A stretch of 64,000 nucleotides of DNA from Candidatus Omnitrophota bacterium. Lineage in GTDB: Bacteria; Hinthialibacterota; Hinthialibacteria; OLB16. The position numbers and the translations under genes were made by a program. Below are positions 15,601-24,812 of this stretch, in pieces; position 1 is the stretch's first letter, and each line of letters opens with the position of its first letter. The DNA is taken from positions 244,964-308,963 of the forward strand of contig JACKFH010000004.1 of assembly GCA_020632575.1 (NCBI GenBank), in the 5' to 3' direction. Under the pieces are notes generated by a model. That model was not told where the DNA came from, searched no databases, and saw only the letters and a program-made list of their open reading frames with translations.

Positions 15601-18183
15601 TTACTGATTCATTTGGAGGGATTTACGTATTTCCGGAAGAGCTTTTCGCGTGGCTTCCTCCCCCGCGGCAACCAATTGATCGAATTGATCGAAGCGGAGG
15701 AAATCGAAATCCTCGATTCGCGGTTTGATCTCGACATCGATGAGGTCTTTTTGCGCCCTGGACTGGTGAAGACCGGAAACGCTCAGGCTCCTCATGATGA
15801 TTCTGAAAATGTTGGGATACTGCAGCCACTCCTTGAATGCCGGTATTCGGCACAGGCATCTGGAGAAAAAACCGACTTCGTCGATCCCCTTCGAAACGAA
15901 TTTCGTCTCGCGTTCCGGAGTCACATTGACCGCGATGACATATCTCGCCCCTTTTTCTTTCAAAACCTTGGCCGGGACCTTGTTCAGGACCGCGCCATCC
16001 ACAAGAAGGTGGCCATCCCACCATGTCGGTTTGAAGATGCCGGGTAAGGAGCCGCTTGTCCGAATGGCCTCGCCTAGAGGACCTTCGGAAAGGACCACCT
16101 CCTGGCCGGTGATGAGGTCGGTGCAGACAACATAGATCGGAACCTGAGTCTCCTCGATTCGCGATTCCTTCATCGCGACTTCAATCATCCTTCGAATCTT
16201 ACGCCCTCTCAGCAGGTTGGTTCTCGGAAAATTGTAGTCCCGGACATCGAGGAGGAAATTTCCCAGCGAATCCCAGTGGTGTTTCATGTCCTCGACCAGG
16301 CGCTTCGCGGGCCGACCCTCGGCGAACGCGGCGGCCACCACCGCTCCCATGCTGGACCCGGCCACCAAGTCGAGGGGAATGCCCTCCTCCAACAGCACCT
16401 TGATCACCCCCACATGGGCCATCCCCCGGGCTCCTCCCCCGCCAAGCGCGAGTCCAATCCGGTTGCCGGAGATTTCGCGACCCACGAACGATCGGGCGTG
16501 CCTCGGATTCTTCCCTCTCAGGATGGCCAAAGAGGGATAGTTTCCCTTGGGTTCCTGGGGCTGGCCACGGCGATACCATTTCTCTTCAAACGGCAGAAGA
16601 TTGACTGTGGCCCCTTTGAGCAAGCGTCGTGTGCGACTGTAATCGAGGATGGGTTTTTCAGGGTCATGGATAATGACGATTTGAACAGCCTTTTCAGGGA
16701 AATCATCGAGCGTCTTTCCCAAAAGGCGGAGTCTTTCCTCACCGAAAGCCGACAAAACCCAGTGTTTTTCTTCTCGGTCATGTGGATAACGAGCGCCTTC
16801 GGGAATCCACCTCTGAAGATCCTGATGACTTGCTTCCTCTTGCCATTTTGAATCGGTCAGGTCGACCAGCACCACGACCGCTTCCTCCGGCAAACATTCC
16901 TCGAGAACCGTTCGGGCCGAGCAGACGTTTTCCATGAACAGGATCTGCGAATAAAGCGGCTTCATCAGAGAGATGGTCTCTTCGACCCGATGCTCCCACT
17001 GCATCTCTTCTCCCACCTCGGGCTTGGAAAGCGTCAGGAGGTCGACATGCCCCACCCGATACCATTCGTGCGTGGTCTTACCCAGGCACCCCGCCACCTC
17101 AAAAAGGATCGCTTGTTTCTGATCTTCCGAGGCCGATTCCAGCCCGAACGAGATCTGGATTCTTTGGGGGATTCTGGCGATCTCTCGGATCGAGTCCTCG
17201 TTCCCGACATCCTCGGCGGGGAGGGGCAGCAGACAGAGTTGACGGGTGTGAGTTTGGCGCCAGATCTCGTTGGCGATTCCCGCCATGGTCGAAGTGAGCA
17301 CCGAAGGATCGGACTCCGGTTGATCCGGGCAGACTCGAGTCAGGCGCCCCAGATTCTTCAGAATCTTCCGTTGGTTCGCCTCTCTCAGCCGGATTGACAG
17401 CGTTCTGGAAATCCCCTTGTAAAGGATTGGATTCTTTTCGCAGATTCGTTCGAACTCTTCACCCTGCAACGCGAACACCCGGGTCCTCATTGTGGCGATC
17501 ACGTTGGCCGAAATGGGTTCGCCGGTCAGGACCGACATCTCGCCGAAGTGATCGCCGGGGCCGAGATAACCGAGGGTCTCCTCACGGTCCCCGCCATCTC
17601 CCAGGGCCACTCTCACTTGGCCCGACTTGATCAGGTAGATGATTCCCCCTTGGGCGCCCTGTTCGCAAATGAGTTCGCCGCGATCGAAAATCTTTTCCTT
17701 GACCGATTCCATCACTTCGCAAAGAAGATCGTCGGGACAGGATTCGAAAACCGGGACGTTCCTCAACAGGCGAACCGACATGGCCTTGACCATGGTCATC
17801 GAAAGCAGGGGATTCTCGGCGCAAAGCTCTCGGACCTTCTCGCCATTGACAATGTAGACTTCGATATCGGTGGTGGCGACGACATCCGCGGACATCGGAT
17901 CGCCGGTAAGAACCGAAATCTCTCCGAAGTAGTCGCCCGGTCCAAGATTCCCCAAAGTTTCAAGATTGCCGTCAGGGTCCTTGCGGATCACTCGGACCTC
18001 CCCGCTGTGGACGAGAAAAAGCGAGTTGCCCTCCGTTCCCTGTTCGCAAACTCGATGACCCTTGGGAAACTCCATCACCTCAATGGAGTCTTGCAGATCG
18101 TTTAAACGATCGATGGGCACAGTTTCAAAGAGCCTGAATTGGCTGAGGGTCTCAGCGGAAAGGTTTCGACTCGGGGTAGGCAT
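15601..18183 (-). CDS. Patatin-like phospholipase with two N-terminal cyclic-nucleotide-binding-type domains (NTE family)
   Basis: 860 residues. Two CNB-fold domains (about 14-130 and 135-255) carry YFGEISVLTG and HFGEMSVLTG. A middle region of about 300 residues resembles the linker domain of neuropathy-target-esterase-like proteins. The patatin domain begins near residue 575 with the oxyanion motif GGGGARGMAHVGV, then the nucleophile-elbow GSSMG and the catalytic Asp in LVDGAVLNKVP. It is thus a Ser/Asp-dyad lysophospholipase or phospholipase. The cAMP-phosphate-binding Arg of the CNB loop is replaced (PMSAD and PISAN), so nucleotide binding is doubtful. It is 15 bp downstream of rmlD on the same strand. 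Confidence 0.92.
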   Translation of the reverse strand: MPTPSRNLSAETLSQFRLFETVPIDRLNDLQDSIEVMEFPKGHRVCEQGTEGNSLFLVHSGEVRVIRKDPDGNLETLGNLGPGDYFGEISVLTGDPMSADVVATTDIEVYIVNGEKVRELCAENPLLSMTMVKAMSVRLLRNVPVFESCPDDLLCEVMESVKEKIFDRGELICEQGAQGGIIYLIKSGQVRVALGDGGDREETLGYLGPGDHFGEMSVLTGEPISANVIATMRTRVFALQGEEFERICEKNPILYKGISRTLSIRLREANQRKILKNLGRLTRVCPDQPESDPSVLTSTMAGIANEIWRQTHTRQLCLLPLPAEDVGNEDSIREIARIPQRIQISFGLESASEDQKQAILFEVAGCLGKTTHEWYRVGHVDLLTLSKPEVGEEMQWEHRVEETISLMKPLYSQILFMENVCSARTVLEECLPEEAVVVLVDLTDSKWQEEASHQDLQRWIPEGARYPHDREEKHWVLSAFGEERLRLLGKTLDDFPEKAVQIVIIHDPEKPILDYSRTRRLLKGATVNLLPFEEKWYRRGQPQEPKGNYPSLAILRGKNPRHARSFVGREISGNRIGLALGGGGARGMAHVGVIKVLLEEGIPLDLVAGSSMGAVVAAAFAEGRPAKRLVEDMKHHWDSLGNFLLDVRDYNFPRTNLLRGRKIRRMIEVAMKESRIEETQVPIYVVCTDLITGQEVVLSEGPLGEAIRTSGSLPGIFKPTWWDGHLLVDGAVLNKVPAKVLKEKGARYVIAVNVTPERETKFVSKGIDEVGFFSRCLCRIPAFKEWLQYPNIFRIIMRSLSVSGLHQSRAQKDLIDVEIKPRIEDFDFLRFDQFDQLVAAGEEATRKALPEIRKSLQMNQ

Positions 18184-18198
18184 AATGTAATTCGAGGG

Positions 18199-19041
18199 TT
18201 AGGAGTCGGTCAGATGCGCCTGGAGGGCTTCTTGCCAAGGCCGCATTCTCTCCAAGCGTTGCGTCTTGAGATAGAAATTGTCAAGGACGGAATACTTTGG
18301 CCGGGGGGCTTTCTGAGGGAATTCCTCGGATGTGATTGGCTTGATCTTATTGACATCTCCCCCCGCGATCCGAGCAGCCTCAAGCGCCCAATCGTACCGT
18401 GAACAGCTCCCGGTATTGACCGAGTGATAGATGCCGGAAGCCCCCGCCTCAAGAAGCGATTGTGTCTGAGCGGAAACATCTCCCACCCAGGTCGGGCAGC
18501 CGAACTGATCGGTGACGATTCGAATCTCATTCCCTTGAGTGGTCTGTTCAGCCACCCAATCGGAGAAATTCCACCCGCCGGGACCGTAAAGCCAGGCGAC
18601 TCGCAATATGATCGAGTTGGGGCAATGACGCGTCGCTTCCACTTCGCCCGCGTATTTTGATTTTCCATAGATCGACAGTGGATTGACCGGATCGAATTCC
18701 CGATATCCTCCCTCCATTCTCTCTCCATCGAAAACAAAGTCAGTCGAATAGTGAACGAATCGCGCTCCTGCATTGTTTGCCGCCTCACATAGGTTGCGTA
18801 CTGCGACCGCGTTCACCGCGTAAGCTAGGTCGACCTCCTCCTCGCACTTGTCGACCGCAGTGAAGGCCGCGGCGTTGATTATGGCGTCGGGATTGATTTG
18901 CGGTGTAAACCGATGGACCGCCTCTCGATCGGTGATATCGAGTCTGTCGATATCGACTCCGACAACCTCGTGCTCGTGGCTGAAATCCTTCATCAACCGA
19001 CGGCCGAGGTTTCCATTCGCGCCCGTGATTAATATCTTCAT
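18199..19041 (-). CDS. rfbD: dTDP-4-dehydrorhamnose reductase
   Basis: 280 residues from the ATG at 19041. The start is confirmed by ILITGANGNLGRRL, the Rossmann motif, and by the one-base overlap with the rfbA stop (TGATG). The SDR active site is seen in VHYSTDFVFDG and YGKSKYAGE (Tyr-x3-Lys). It reduces dTDP-4-dehydro-L-rhamnose to dTDP-L-rhamnose with NADPH, giving rhamnose for surface polysaccharides. The rfbB and rfbC steps are not in the window. Some homologues are broad-specificity sugar reductases, so rhamnose is likely but not proved. Confidence 0.9.
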   Translation of the reverse strand: MKILITGANGNLGRRLMKDFSHEHEVVGVDIDRLDITDREAVHRFTPQINPDAIINAAAFTAVDKCEEEVDLAYAVNAVAVRNLCEAANNAGARFVHYSTDFVFDGERMEGGYREFDPVNPLSIYGKSKYAGEVEATRHCPNSIILRVAWLYGPGGWNFSDWVAEQTTQGNEIRIVTDQFGCPTWVGDVSAQTQSLLEAGASGIYHSVNTGSCSRYDWALEAARIAGGDVNKIKPITSEEFPQKAPRPKYSVLDNFYLKTQRLERMRPWQEALQAHLTDS

Positions 19042-19775
19042 CAGGATTTGTGATTCGCTCCGGTTTGATAAACGAGGTTGCTGACCTCCATCATCGACTC
19101 GAACGACTCGCCGGCATCGCCCCACCAGCCATCGAGGATTGAATAAGTCATCTCTCCCCTTTGGATATACGCGTTGTTGACATCGGTGATTTCCAGCTCG
19201 CCTCGAGCGGAGGGCTCTAGTTTCTCCACAATCTTGAAAACGTTGGCGTCGTACATGTAGATGCCAATCACCGCTAAGTTGCTTTTGGGGTTTTCCGGTT
19301 TTTCTTCGATGCCCAAAACCTGTCCATCTTTGACCTCCGCAACGCCATAAGGTTTGGGATTGGGAACCTCTTTCAGGAGGATCTTGGCGCCTCGTTCCTG
19401 CTTCTCGAAATCGTCGACCGCCTGTTTGAAATTCTTCTCGATCAGGTTGTCGCCCAACATCACCGCAACCTTGTCGTCACCGACAAAATATCGGGTCAAA
19501 GAGAGCGCGTCCGCGATTCCGGCTTCACCCTCCTGGTAGGTGTAATTCAAATGGGGAAGCCCGAATTCCTTGCCATTGCCGAGAAGTCTGAGGAACTCTC
19601 CAGCGTGGTTACCCCCGCAGACGATCAGAATATCCTCGATCCCCGCGTTAACCATCGCCTCGATCGGGTAATAGATCATGGGTTTGTCGTAGATAGGGAG
19701 AAGATGCTTATTGGTGATTTTGGTCAGAGGGCGAAGTCGAGTGCCAAGCCCCCCCGCGAGAATAACGCCTTTCAT
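19041..19775 (-). CDS. rfbA: Glucose-1-phosphate thymidylyltransferase, short form
   Basis: 244 residues. The N-terminus GVILAGGLGTRLRPLTKITNKHL is the nucleotidyltransferase signature, followed by PMIYYPIEAM and MLGDNLIEKN with a metal-binding Asp. It couples dTTP (or UTP) to glucose-1-phosphate. It is about 45 residues shorter than classical RmlA proteins (near 290), and belongs to the shorter type that lacks the C-terminal extension. It is translationally coupled to rfbD through a one-base stop/start overlap. Cytoplasmic, Mg-dependent. Confidence 0.92.
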   Translation of the reverse strand: MKGVILAGGLGTRLRPLTKITNKHLLPIYDKPMIYYPIEAMVNAGIEDILIVCGGNHAGEFLRLLGNGKEFGLPHLNYTYQEGEAGIADALSLTRYFVGDDKVAVMLGDNLIEKNFKQAVDDFEKQERGAKILLKEVPNPKPYGVAEVKDGQVLGIEEKPENPKSNLAVIGIYMYDANVFKIVEKLEPSARGELEITDVNNAYIQRGEMTYSILDGWWGDAGESFESMMEVSNLVYQTGANHKS

Positions 19776-19919
19776 GAATGACCGCTCCTTTGTTTCTCTG
19801 GGATTCTAAACCCGGTGATCATACAGAATACGGAACCGGAAGAAAGTGGCAATCGGTTGATTGCGCGGAAGTCGGCCCTTCGAACAGCCGATTGCCGTAC
19901 TCAAAATTTAAAGGAAAAC

Positions 19920-20654
19920 CTAATATTTTCGGAACAGAACCACTTTCAAAGTGGGGCGAATCCACTGAAGGAACGACGCGACTCTGAAGGAGGCGAACGC
20001 CGGTATCGGAAGGGGGGCCAATCGTTCGAAACCCACTGCTAAGGCGGCGGATCGGAGGCTTCCCAAGGAAAACAATTGGTAAACCCCTCGATTATTCCCT
20101 GTCAGTTTGTAGCCAAGCCATTTCCTACCATCCGCCGAGGTAAAAGCACAGCTTGCAGCGAACAAATTGGGGGTGCTCAGATAGCAGACCCCCGATCTCT
20201 TCGTGACCCGGTGGATTTCACTAAGGAACTCCCCGGGTTGAGAAAGGTGCTCCAAGGTGTGACGGCACAAAACCAAGTCGAAAATCTCGGAGGCGAAGGG
20301 GAGGGAATAGCCATTGCCTAACGCATAGTTTTGATTCTCGCCCGCAACCTCCTTTGCCAAACAGAGTTCGGTGAAATTGAGATCGAGGCCGGTGACACGT
20401 CCTCTCGATCCCATGAGGATTCGGCCATAGGCCCCACGCCCACACCCGAGGTCGAGGATGTGGGCCGATTCCAGATCGACATAGGGGGCGAGATGCGCGC
20501 GGATCTCCTCCGCTTTCCGCCGGTATCTCTCAGCGATTCTTTGGTCGAATTGACGACAATAATCTTGATACTCCGCATCGATTTCGAGATTGAGATAGTA
20601 CTCTCTCTCGGGCGAATTCCCTGAAATTGGAGCGCGCTTTCCCTCATTCCCCAT
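19920..20654 (-). CDS. Class I SAM-dependent methyltransferase
   Basis: 244 residues. Motif I of class I methyltransferases is HILDLGCGRGAYGRIL, the acidic SAM ribose ligand follows in VTGLDLNFTEL, and motif III/IV is seen in FDLVLCRHTLEHL. The C-terminal part is a substrate-binding region with little conservation. It lies upstream of the rml genes on the same strand (gap of about 144 bp), which suggests, but does not prove, a role in methylating a surface glycan or lipid. Confidence 0.85.
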   Translation of the reverse strand: MGNEGKRAPISGNSPEREYYLNLEIDAEYQDYCRQFDQRIAERYRRKAEEIRAHLAPYVDLESAHILDLGCGRGAYGRILMGSRGRVTGLDLNFTELCLAKEVAGENQNYALGNGYSLPFASEIFDLVLCRHTLEHLSQPGEFLSEIHRVTKRSGVCYLSTPNLFAASCAFTSADGRKWLGYKLTGNNRGVYQLFSLGSLRSAALAVGFERLAPLPIPAFASFRVASFLQWIRPTLKVVLFRKY

Positions 20655-20701
20655 GATTCGAGGCTCTTGACTCTCCGACTGAATCCGAACACATTCGGTG
20701 C

Positions 20702-21532
20702 ATGATGAAATATGCCTTTTGTAACGAACCCTTTAAAGACCTCCCCTTCGAGGAAACCTGTCGAATCCTCGCCGAAATCGGTTACGACGCGGTCGAATTA
20801 GCGCCATTCACTTTCGCGGAAGATGTCCGCGAAATGGACGCGGCCGCGAGGACTAAGATTCGGAAGACTGCCGAGGACGCTGGGTTGGAGGTTGCCGGTA
20901 TCCACTGGCTCCTGATTTCCCCGAAAGGATTTCATCTCACCACCGAGGATGAAAAAGTCCGTGAGGCGACTTTCGAGTTTCTCGTCTCCCTTCAGGAATT
21001 CTGTCGCGATGTCGGTGGAAAGGTCTTGATTCATGGTTCGCCTGTCCAACGGAATTTGGAGGAAGGCCAGGATCGTAAGCTGGTCGAGGAGAGGACGCTG
21101 GATATCTTCAAACGTCTTGGAGAATCCGCTGAGAAGATTGGCGTCATCCATTGCCTCGAACCCCTCGACTCGGGACAAACCAATTTCATCCAGACACCCG
21201 CCGATGGGTTCGAGTGGGTTCAGCGGGTCGATCGTCCCGGATTCCAGATGATGCTGGATGCGCGCGCATCTTTCGAGGAGAACCTGGAGCCCGGCGATGA
21301 ACTCAAGAAATTCCACTCGGCCATTAAGCATGTCCACTTGAACGACAAGAATCTGTTGGGTCCAGGGATGGGTGATTGCGAATTCGAACCGCTGTTTCGG
21401 GCGGGTCAAGAAATCGGGTTTGATAGGTTTTACTCGGTCGAACCTTTTGATTATTCCCCGGGGGCGGAGGTGATTGCCCAAAAGAGTTTCGAGACGATTT
21501 CAAAACTCCACAAAAAGGTCTTTGGGGAATAA
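20702..21532 (+). CDS. Sugar phosphate isomerase/epimerase family TIM-barrel protein
   Basis: 276 residues, of the xylose isomerase-like TIM-barrel family (AP endonuclease 2 superfamily). Typical features are an N-terminal KYAFCNEPF strand, ILAEIGYDAVELAPF, IHCLEPLDSGQTNF with a metal-binding Glu, FQMMLDARAS, and HVHLNDKNLLGPGMGDCEF, where His and Asp bind the metal. The role is isomerisation or epimerisation of a sugar or sugar-acid, with the substrate unknown. Divergently transcribed from the methyltransferase 47 bp away. MM at the start means translation may begin at 20702 or 20705. Confidence 0.88.
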   Translation: MMKYAFCNEPFKDLPFEETCRILAEIGYDAVELAPFTFAEDVREMDAAARTKIRKTAEDAGLEVAGIHWLLISPKGFHLTTEDEKVREATFEFLVSLQEFCRDVGGKVLIHGSPVQRNLEEGQDRKLVEERTLDIFKRLGESAEKIGVIHCLEPLDSGQTNFIQTPADGFEWVQRVDRPGFQMMLDARASFEENLEPGDELKKFHSAIKHVHLNDKNLLGPGMGDCEFEPLFRAGQEIGFDRFYSVEPFDYSPGAEVIAQKSFETISKLHKKVFGE

Positions 21533-21542
21533 GGCCTGAGGC

Positions 21543-22013
21543 TTAGAGCATACCCCAACTGACGTTGTCAACGATCTTCTGGTTGGTGGCGCGAACGCGT
21601 CGGCTGACCAATCGCGCGACTTGGTTCATGACCTTATATCCAAGCGTGTGGTCCGATTCCATCACTCGGTCGAAATCGTCTCGCTTCAACACCAATAAAT
21701 GGCAATCGGTCAGACAACGTGCGGTTGCGGACCGAGGGGCGTCATCGACCACGGACAATTCTCCGAATACATCCCCTTTTTGGAGAGTGATCAGAGGCAT
21801 CGCGTCCTCTTCGCTTGTGAGTTCGAGTTGAATGGTGACCTCGCCCTCGAGGATGATGAACAGTTCGTCTCCCTCTGTGTGCTCCACAAAGAGAACGTCG
21901 TCCCTCAACGCTTCTCTTTCCTCACAAATCTCGGCAATTTTGGCGATTTCTTCATCATTGAGATCCGCGAAGATCGACACCGAATGAAGATAATTCTGGT
22001 ATTCTCTGTCCAT
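21543..22013 (-). CDS. Stand-alone cyclic-nucleotide-binding-type domain protein
   Basis: 156 residues covering a single Crp-type CNB domain with no DNA-binding domain behind it. The phosphate-binding cassette reads GDVFGELSVVDDAPRSATARC and keeps the FGE and the RSA arginine, so it may bind cAMP, cGMP or a related ligand. The C-terminal helix is followed only by a short basic tail. It is divergent from the creatininase-family gene. Probably a soluble regulator or sensor subunit of another protein; partner unknown. Confidence 0.88.
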   Translation of the reverse strand: MDREYQNYLHSVSIFADLNDEEIAKIAEICEEREALRDDVLFVEHTEGDELFIILEGEVTIQLELTSEEDAMPLITLQKGDVFGELSVVDDAPRSATARCLTDCHLLVLKRDDFDRVMESDHTLGYKVMNQVARLVSRRVRATNQKIVDNVSWGML

Positions 22014-22137
22014 TTTCTGTCCACATTCCTTGCAGCAGTCGTTGGATGGACCCCTCTGGTCCCCCTCATCCTTATCGGTATTCTAGCATCAAAATCGAGT
22101 CCGACCCAACCTTTTTCCTAGAAATGAGGCGCCAGCG

Positions 22138-22938
22138 ATGGAAGTCCGATACGAGCGGTTACGTCCGAATGAGGTCAAAAACCAACGAAAATCCTGTCCA
22201 GTCGCCTACATCCCTCTTGGGACACTTGAATGGCATGGCCCGCATAACCCTGTCGGGTTGGATTCGATCAAAATCCATAAAATCTGCATCCGTTGTGCTG
22301 AGGAGGGGGGCGGTTTGGTCTTCCCGCCGCTTTACTATGGCGAGGCGAGGGAGGAGGGTTTGATGGATTCCAATCCACTCCATGTCGGAGCCATCTCAAA
22401 GGAGATGGAACTCCCCACCGAGAATTTCGAATTGGGATACATGAGAGAATCGCCCTCCGAAGCCTTTCAAAACTACCAACGTCTCCTTCTACACATCCTG
22501 AACCAGGCGCAAAGTCTGGGATTCCGAGTCTTGGTCCTCGCCGCCGGGCACTATCCGCTCATCGATCACGCGAGAGCGGCCGCCTCCATTTTCCACCAAC
22601 AAAGACGCTTCGGCTCCGATTATGGAAGACCCAAGGCCATCCCATGGGTTTTCACCGGGTATGAATTGGTAAGGGATCTCTATCCCGACGCGGGCGATCA
22701 CGCCGGTTTTTGGGAGACCAGTTTGCTCATGGCCCTCGAACCCGACCTGGTCGACCTCTCCCGATTGCCGGAAGATGAATCGACCGTTCCCGGAGTCATC
22801 AGCAATCGCCCGATCAAGGAGTCGAACCGCGAATTTGGGGAAGAGGCGGTGGGGAATATTGTCGAAAGAGCCCTCGCTCAGGTTCAAGACCGACTCGATC
22901 ATCCCGACAAATATCGGGGGCACGGTTTGAAATTCTGA
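22138..22938 (+). CDS. Creatininase family amidohydrolase
   Basis: 266 residues. The N-terminal YIPLGTLEWHGPHNPVGLDS carries the Glu, His and Asp that bind the two divalent metals in the creatininase fold, and the later stretch DHAGFWETSLLMAL carries the second His/Glu. VLAAGHYP lies between them. Family members hydrolyse cyclic or linear amides (creatinine, mycofactocin precursor peptide and others). A role in sugar- or peptide-amide hydrolysis cannot be chosen. It lies between a CNB protein (divergent) and the BON-protein gene (same strand). Confidence 0.85.
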   Translation: MEVRYERLRPNEVKNQRKSCPVAYIPLGTLEWHGPHNPVGLDSIKIHKICIRCAEEGGGLVFPPLYYGEAREEGLMDSNPLHVGAISKEMELPTENFELGYMRESPSEAFQNYQRLLLHILNQAQSLGFRVLVLAAGHYPLIDHARAAASIFHQQRRFGSDYGRPKAIPWVFTGYELVRDLYPDAGDHAGFWETSLLMALEPDLVDLSRLPEDESTVPGVISNRPIKESNREFGEEAVGNIVERALAQVQDRLDHPDKYRGHGLKF

Positions 22939-22996
22939 CCTCTTAAGCATCGCCCCATCACCCCACTAGTTCTCCACCCTTGCCTAATGGAGGGTC

Positions 22997-23008
22997 GGGG
23001 ATTCCCCC
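22997..23008. promoter_or_regulatory. GGGGATTCCCCC palindrome upstream of the BON gene
   Basis: The near-perfect dyad GGGGATTCCCC lies 109 bp before the BON start codon. Related dyads lie upstream of the PRC-barrel (24714), CHAD (26598) and 152-residue (50653) genes. Candidate operator or ECF-type -35 region. Confidence 0.5.
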
Positions 23009-23105
23009 AAGCCCGATTGGTCAATCCGACCCATGGATAATGTCCTTATCCTTCTTCCACACTGGAAGTGTTGATTTCAAAACATTCGAGAAAGGAGGAA
23101 AGAAA

Positions 23106-24629
23106 ATGAGAATCAGCATCCCAAGAAATGATCAAGGAACTACCAAATGGCGGGTCGGGATCGGAATCCTTTCGATCTTCCTGTTTATCGGACCGCAAGT
23201 GTATGGCAAGGCCATGGGCGATATGGATATTAATGACGCGATCGAGGACGAATTCTTGCTGGATTCTTCAATACCCGAGAACTCCATCCAAATCGACACA
23301 AGCAACGGAGTGGCGACTCTTGAGGGAACCGTGGAAAACCTGCTTGCCAAAGAGCGAGCCACGAGGATCGCGGAAACCGTCCGAGGCGTGCGTTCGGTGG
23401 TCAACTCGATCGATGTCGCTCCAGCCGAACCACGCACGGACACCGAGGTGAAAACCGATGTGATTCAAGCCTTGGTGCGAGATCCCGCCACCGAATCTTG
23501 GGAAATCGAACCCGAGGTCGACAATGGCGCCGTGACTCTGACGGGACAGGTCGACTCCTGGCAAGAAAAGCAACTCGCCGGAACCATCGCGAAAGGTGTA
23601 CGCGGGGTTCAATCTCTGAAAAACGACCTGACCATCGACTACACCGAAACGCGCACCGATCGGGAGATGCAGGCGGAGATTCAAGAACGACTCCGTTGGA
23701 ATGTCCTGGTGGATGACGCACTGATCGATGTTTCGGTTAATGATGGCGCGGTGACCCTCGATGGCATCGTCGGCAGTGCCGCCGAAAAACGAAGAGCGCA
23801 CATGGATGCGTGGGTCCGAGGAGTCGACTCGGTCGATGCTTCTGGCCTCGAGATTCAGGCATGGGCCAAGAATGAGGACCTTCGCGGCGACAAATACGCC
23901 GAAAAATCGGACACCGAGATCGAACGGGCGGTGGAGGACGCTCTCCTCTACGACCCGAGAGTCGTCTCCTTCAACGTATCGGTCGAGGCTGACCATGGAG
24001 CCATCACGTTAAGGGGCGATGTGGACAATCTGAAGGCGAAAAGTTCGGCCGAACAGACCGCTCGCAATACTGTGGGGGTTGTTCAAGTCGATAATCGTTT
24101 AACAGTCACTCCGTTGACTGTCTCCGATGAGGCGATCGAGACCGATGTCGCGCAAGCGTTGATCGCGGATCCGTTCGTGGACCGCTACAAAATCGACGTG
24201 AATTCCACCAATGGCATCGTTTCGCTCTATGGCGATGTGGACAACGCCTACGAGAAAGGTCAAGCGGAGGATGTCGCCTCGCGAGTGAATGGGGTTCTTT
24301 TCGTGGAAAACCACCTCGAAGTTTCCGACAACGACGAGCTCTATTCCTACGATCCGTATGTCGACGATTGGTTGATTGACGATTATGCGTGGGGGGATTT
24401 CGACCGGACCTACAGTTGGCAATCCGATAAACAACTCAAAGATGAGGTCGAGGATCAGCTCTTCTGGAGCCCCTTTGTCAACAGTGACACGATCGATGTC
24501 AATGTGGACGATGGCGAGGTCCACCTGACCGGAACGGTCGATTCCTACGACGAATACCGGACCGCCACGAAAAACGCTTTCGACGCTGGCGCGGTCATTG
24601 TCGACAACGACCTCACGATTCAAGGTTGA
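23106..24629 (+). CDS. Exported protein with six BON domains
   Basis: 507 residues from the ATG at 23106, which has a strong AAAGGAGG ribosome site (23093-23100). The N-terminal signal or anchor is GIGILSIFLFIGPQVYG. Six BON domains follow, each about 65-70 residues, with the signature (S/T)D.E....V..AL..D.......I.V....G.VTL.G.V in repeated form; examples are NGVATLEGTVEN, NGAVTLTGQVDS, DGAVTLDGIVGS, HGAITLRGDVDN, NGIVSLYGDVDN and DGEVHLTGTVDS. BON domains bind phospholipids or hydrophobic ligands in OsmY-like proteins and secretins. Proteins with so many copies are candidates for envelope stress or osmotic protection. A terminator follows. Confidence 0.9.
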   Translation: MRISIPRNDQGTTKWRVGIGILSIFLFIGPQVYGKAMGDMDINDAIEDEFLLDSSIPENSIQIDTSNGVATLEGTVENLLAKERATRIAETVRGVRSVVNSIDVAPAEPRTDTEVKTDVIQALVRDPATESWEIEPEVDNGAVTLTGQVDSWQEKQLAGTIAKGVRGVQSLKNDLTIDYTETRTDREMQAEIQERLRWNVLVDDALIDVSVNDGAVTLDGIVGSAAEKRRAHMDAWVRGVDSVDASGLEIQAWAKNEDLRGDKYAEKSDTEIERAVEDALLYDPRVVSFNVSVEADHGAITLRGDVDNLKAKSSAEQTARNTVGVVQVDNRLTVTPLTVSDEAIETDVAQALIADPFVDRYKIDVNSTNGIVSLYGDVDNAYEKGQAEDVASRVNGVLFVENHLEVSDNDELYSYDPYVDDWLIDDYAWGDFDRTYSWQSDKQLKDEVEDQLFWSPFVNSDTIDVNVDDGEVHLTGTVDSYDEYRTATKNAFDAGAVIVDNDLTIQG

Positions 24630-24656
24630 TGTCATGTAACTTCGATTCTCAGGAGA

Positions 24657-24684
24657 GGGGGCGAAGATTCGCCCCCCCTTTTTT
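24657..24684 (+). terminator. Intrinsic terminator after the BON gene
   Basis: The stem GGGGGCGAA (24657-24665) pairs with TTCGCCCCC (24668-24676) across a 2-nt loop and is followed by CC and six Ts (24679-24684). It lies 28 bp after the stop codon on the gene's own strand. Confidence 0.8.
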
Positions 24685-24713
24685 CCACCCCATGCGCCAA
24701 TCAACACGGTATA

Positions 24714-24725
24714 GGGAATTCCCCC
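24714..24725. promoter_or_regulatory. GGGAATTCCCCC palindrome upstream of the PRC-barrel gene
   Basis: GGGAATTCCC is a perfect 10-bp palindrome extended by CC. It starts 99 bp upstream of the ATG at 24813, exactly as the CHAD-gene site does relative to its own gene. Confidence 0.5.
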
Positions 24726-24812
24726 AACCGTGTTTCAGGCGGGTCCCGATTTAAGATTTTTCCAGATATTTGCAAGCTTATGGCGAAAAGGATGGAAAGG
24801 AGGAAGTTGGCC

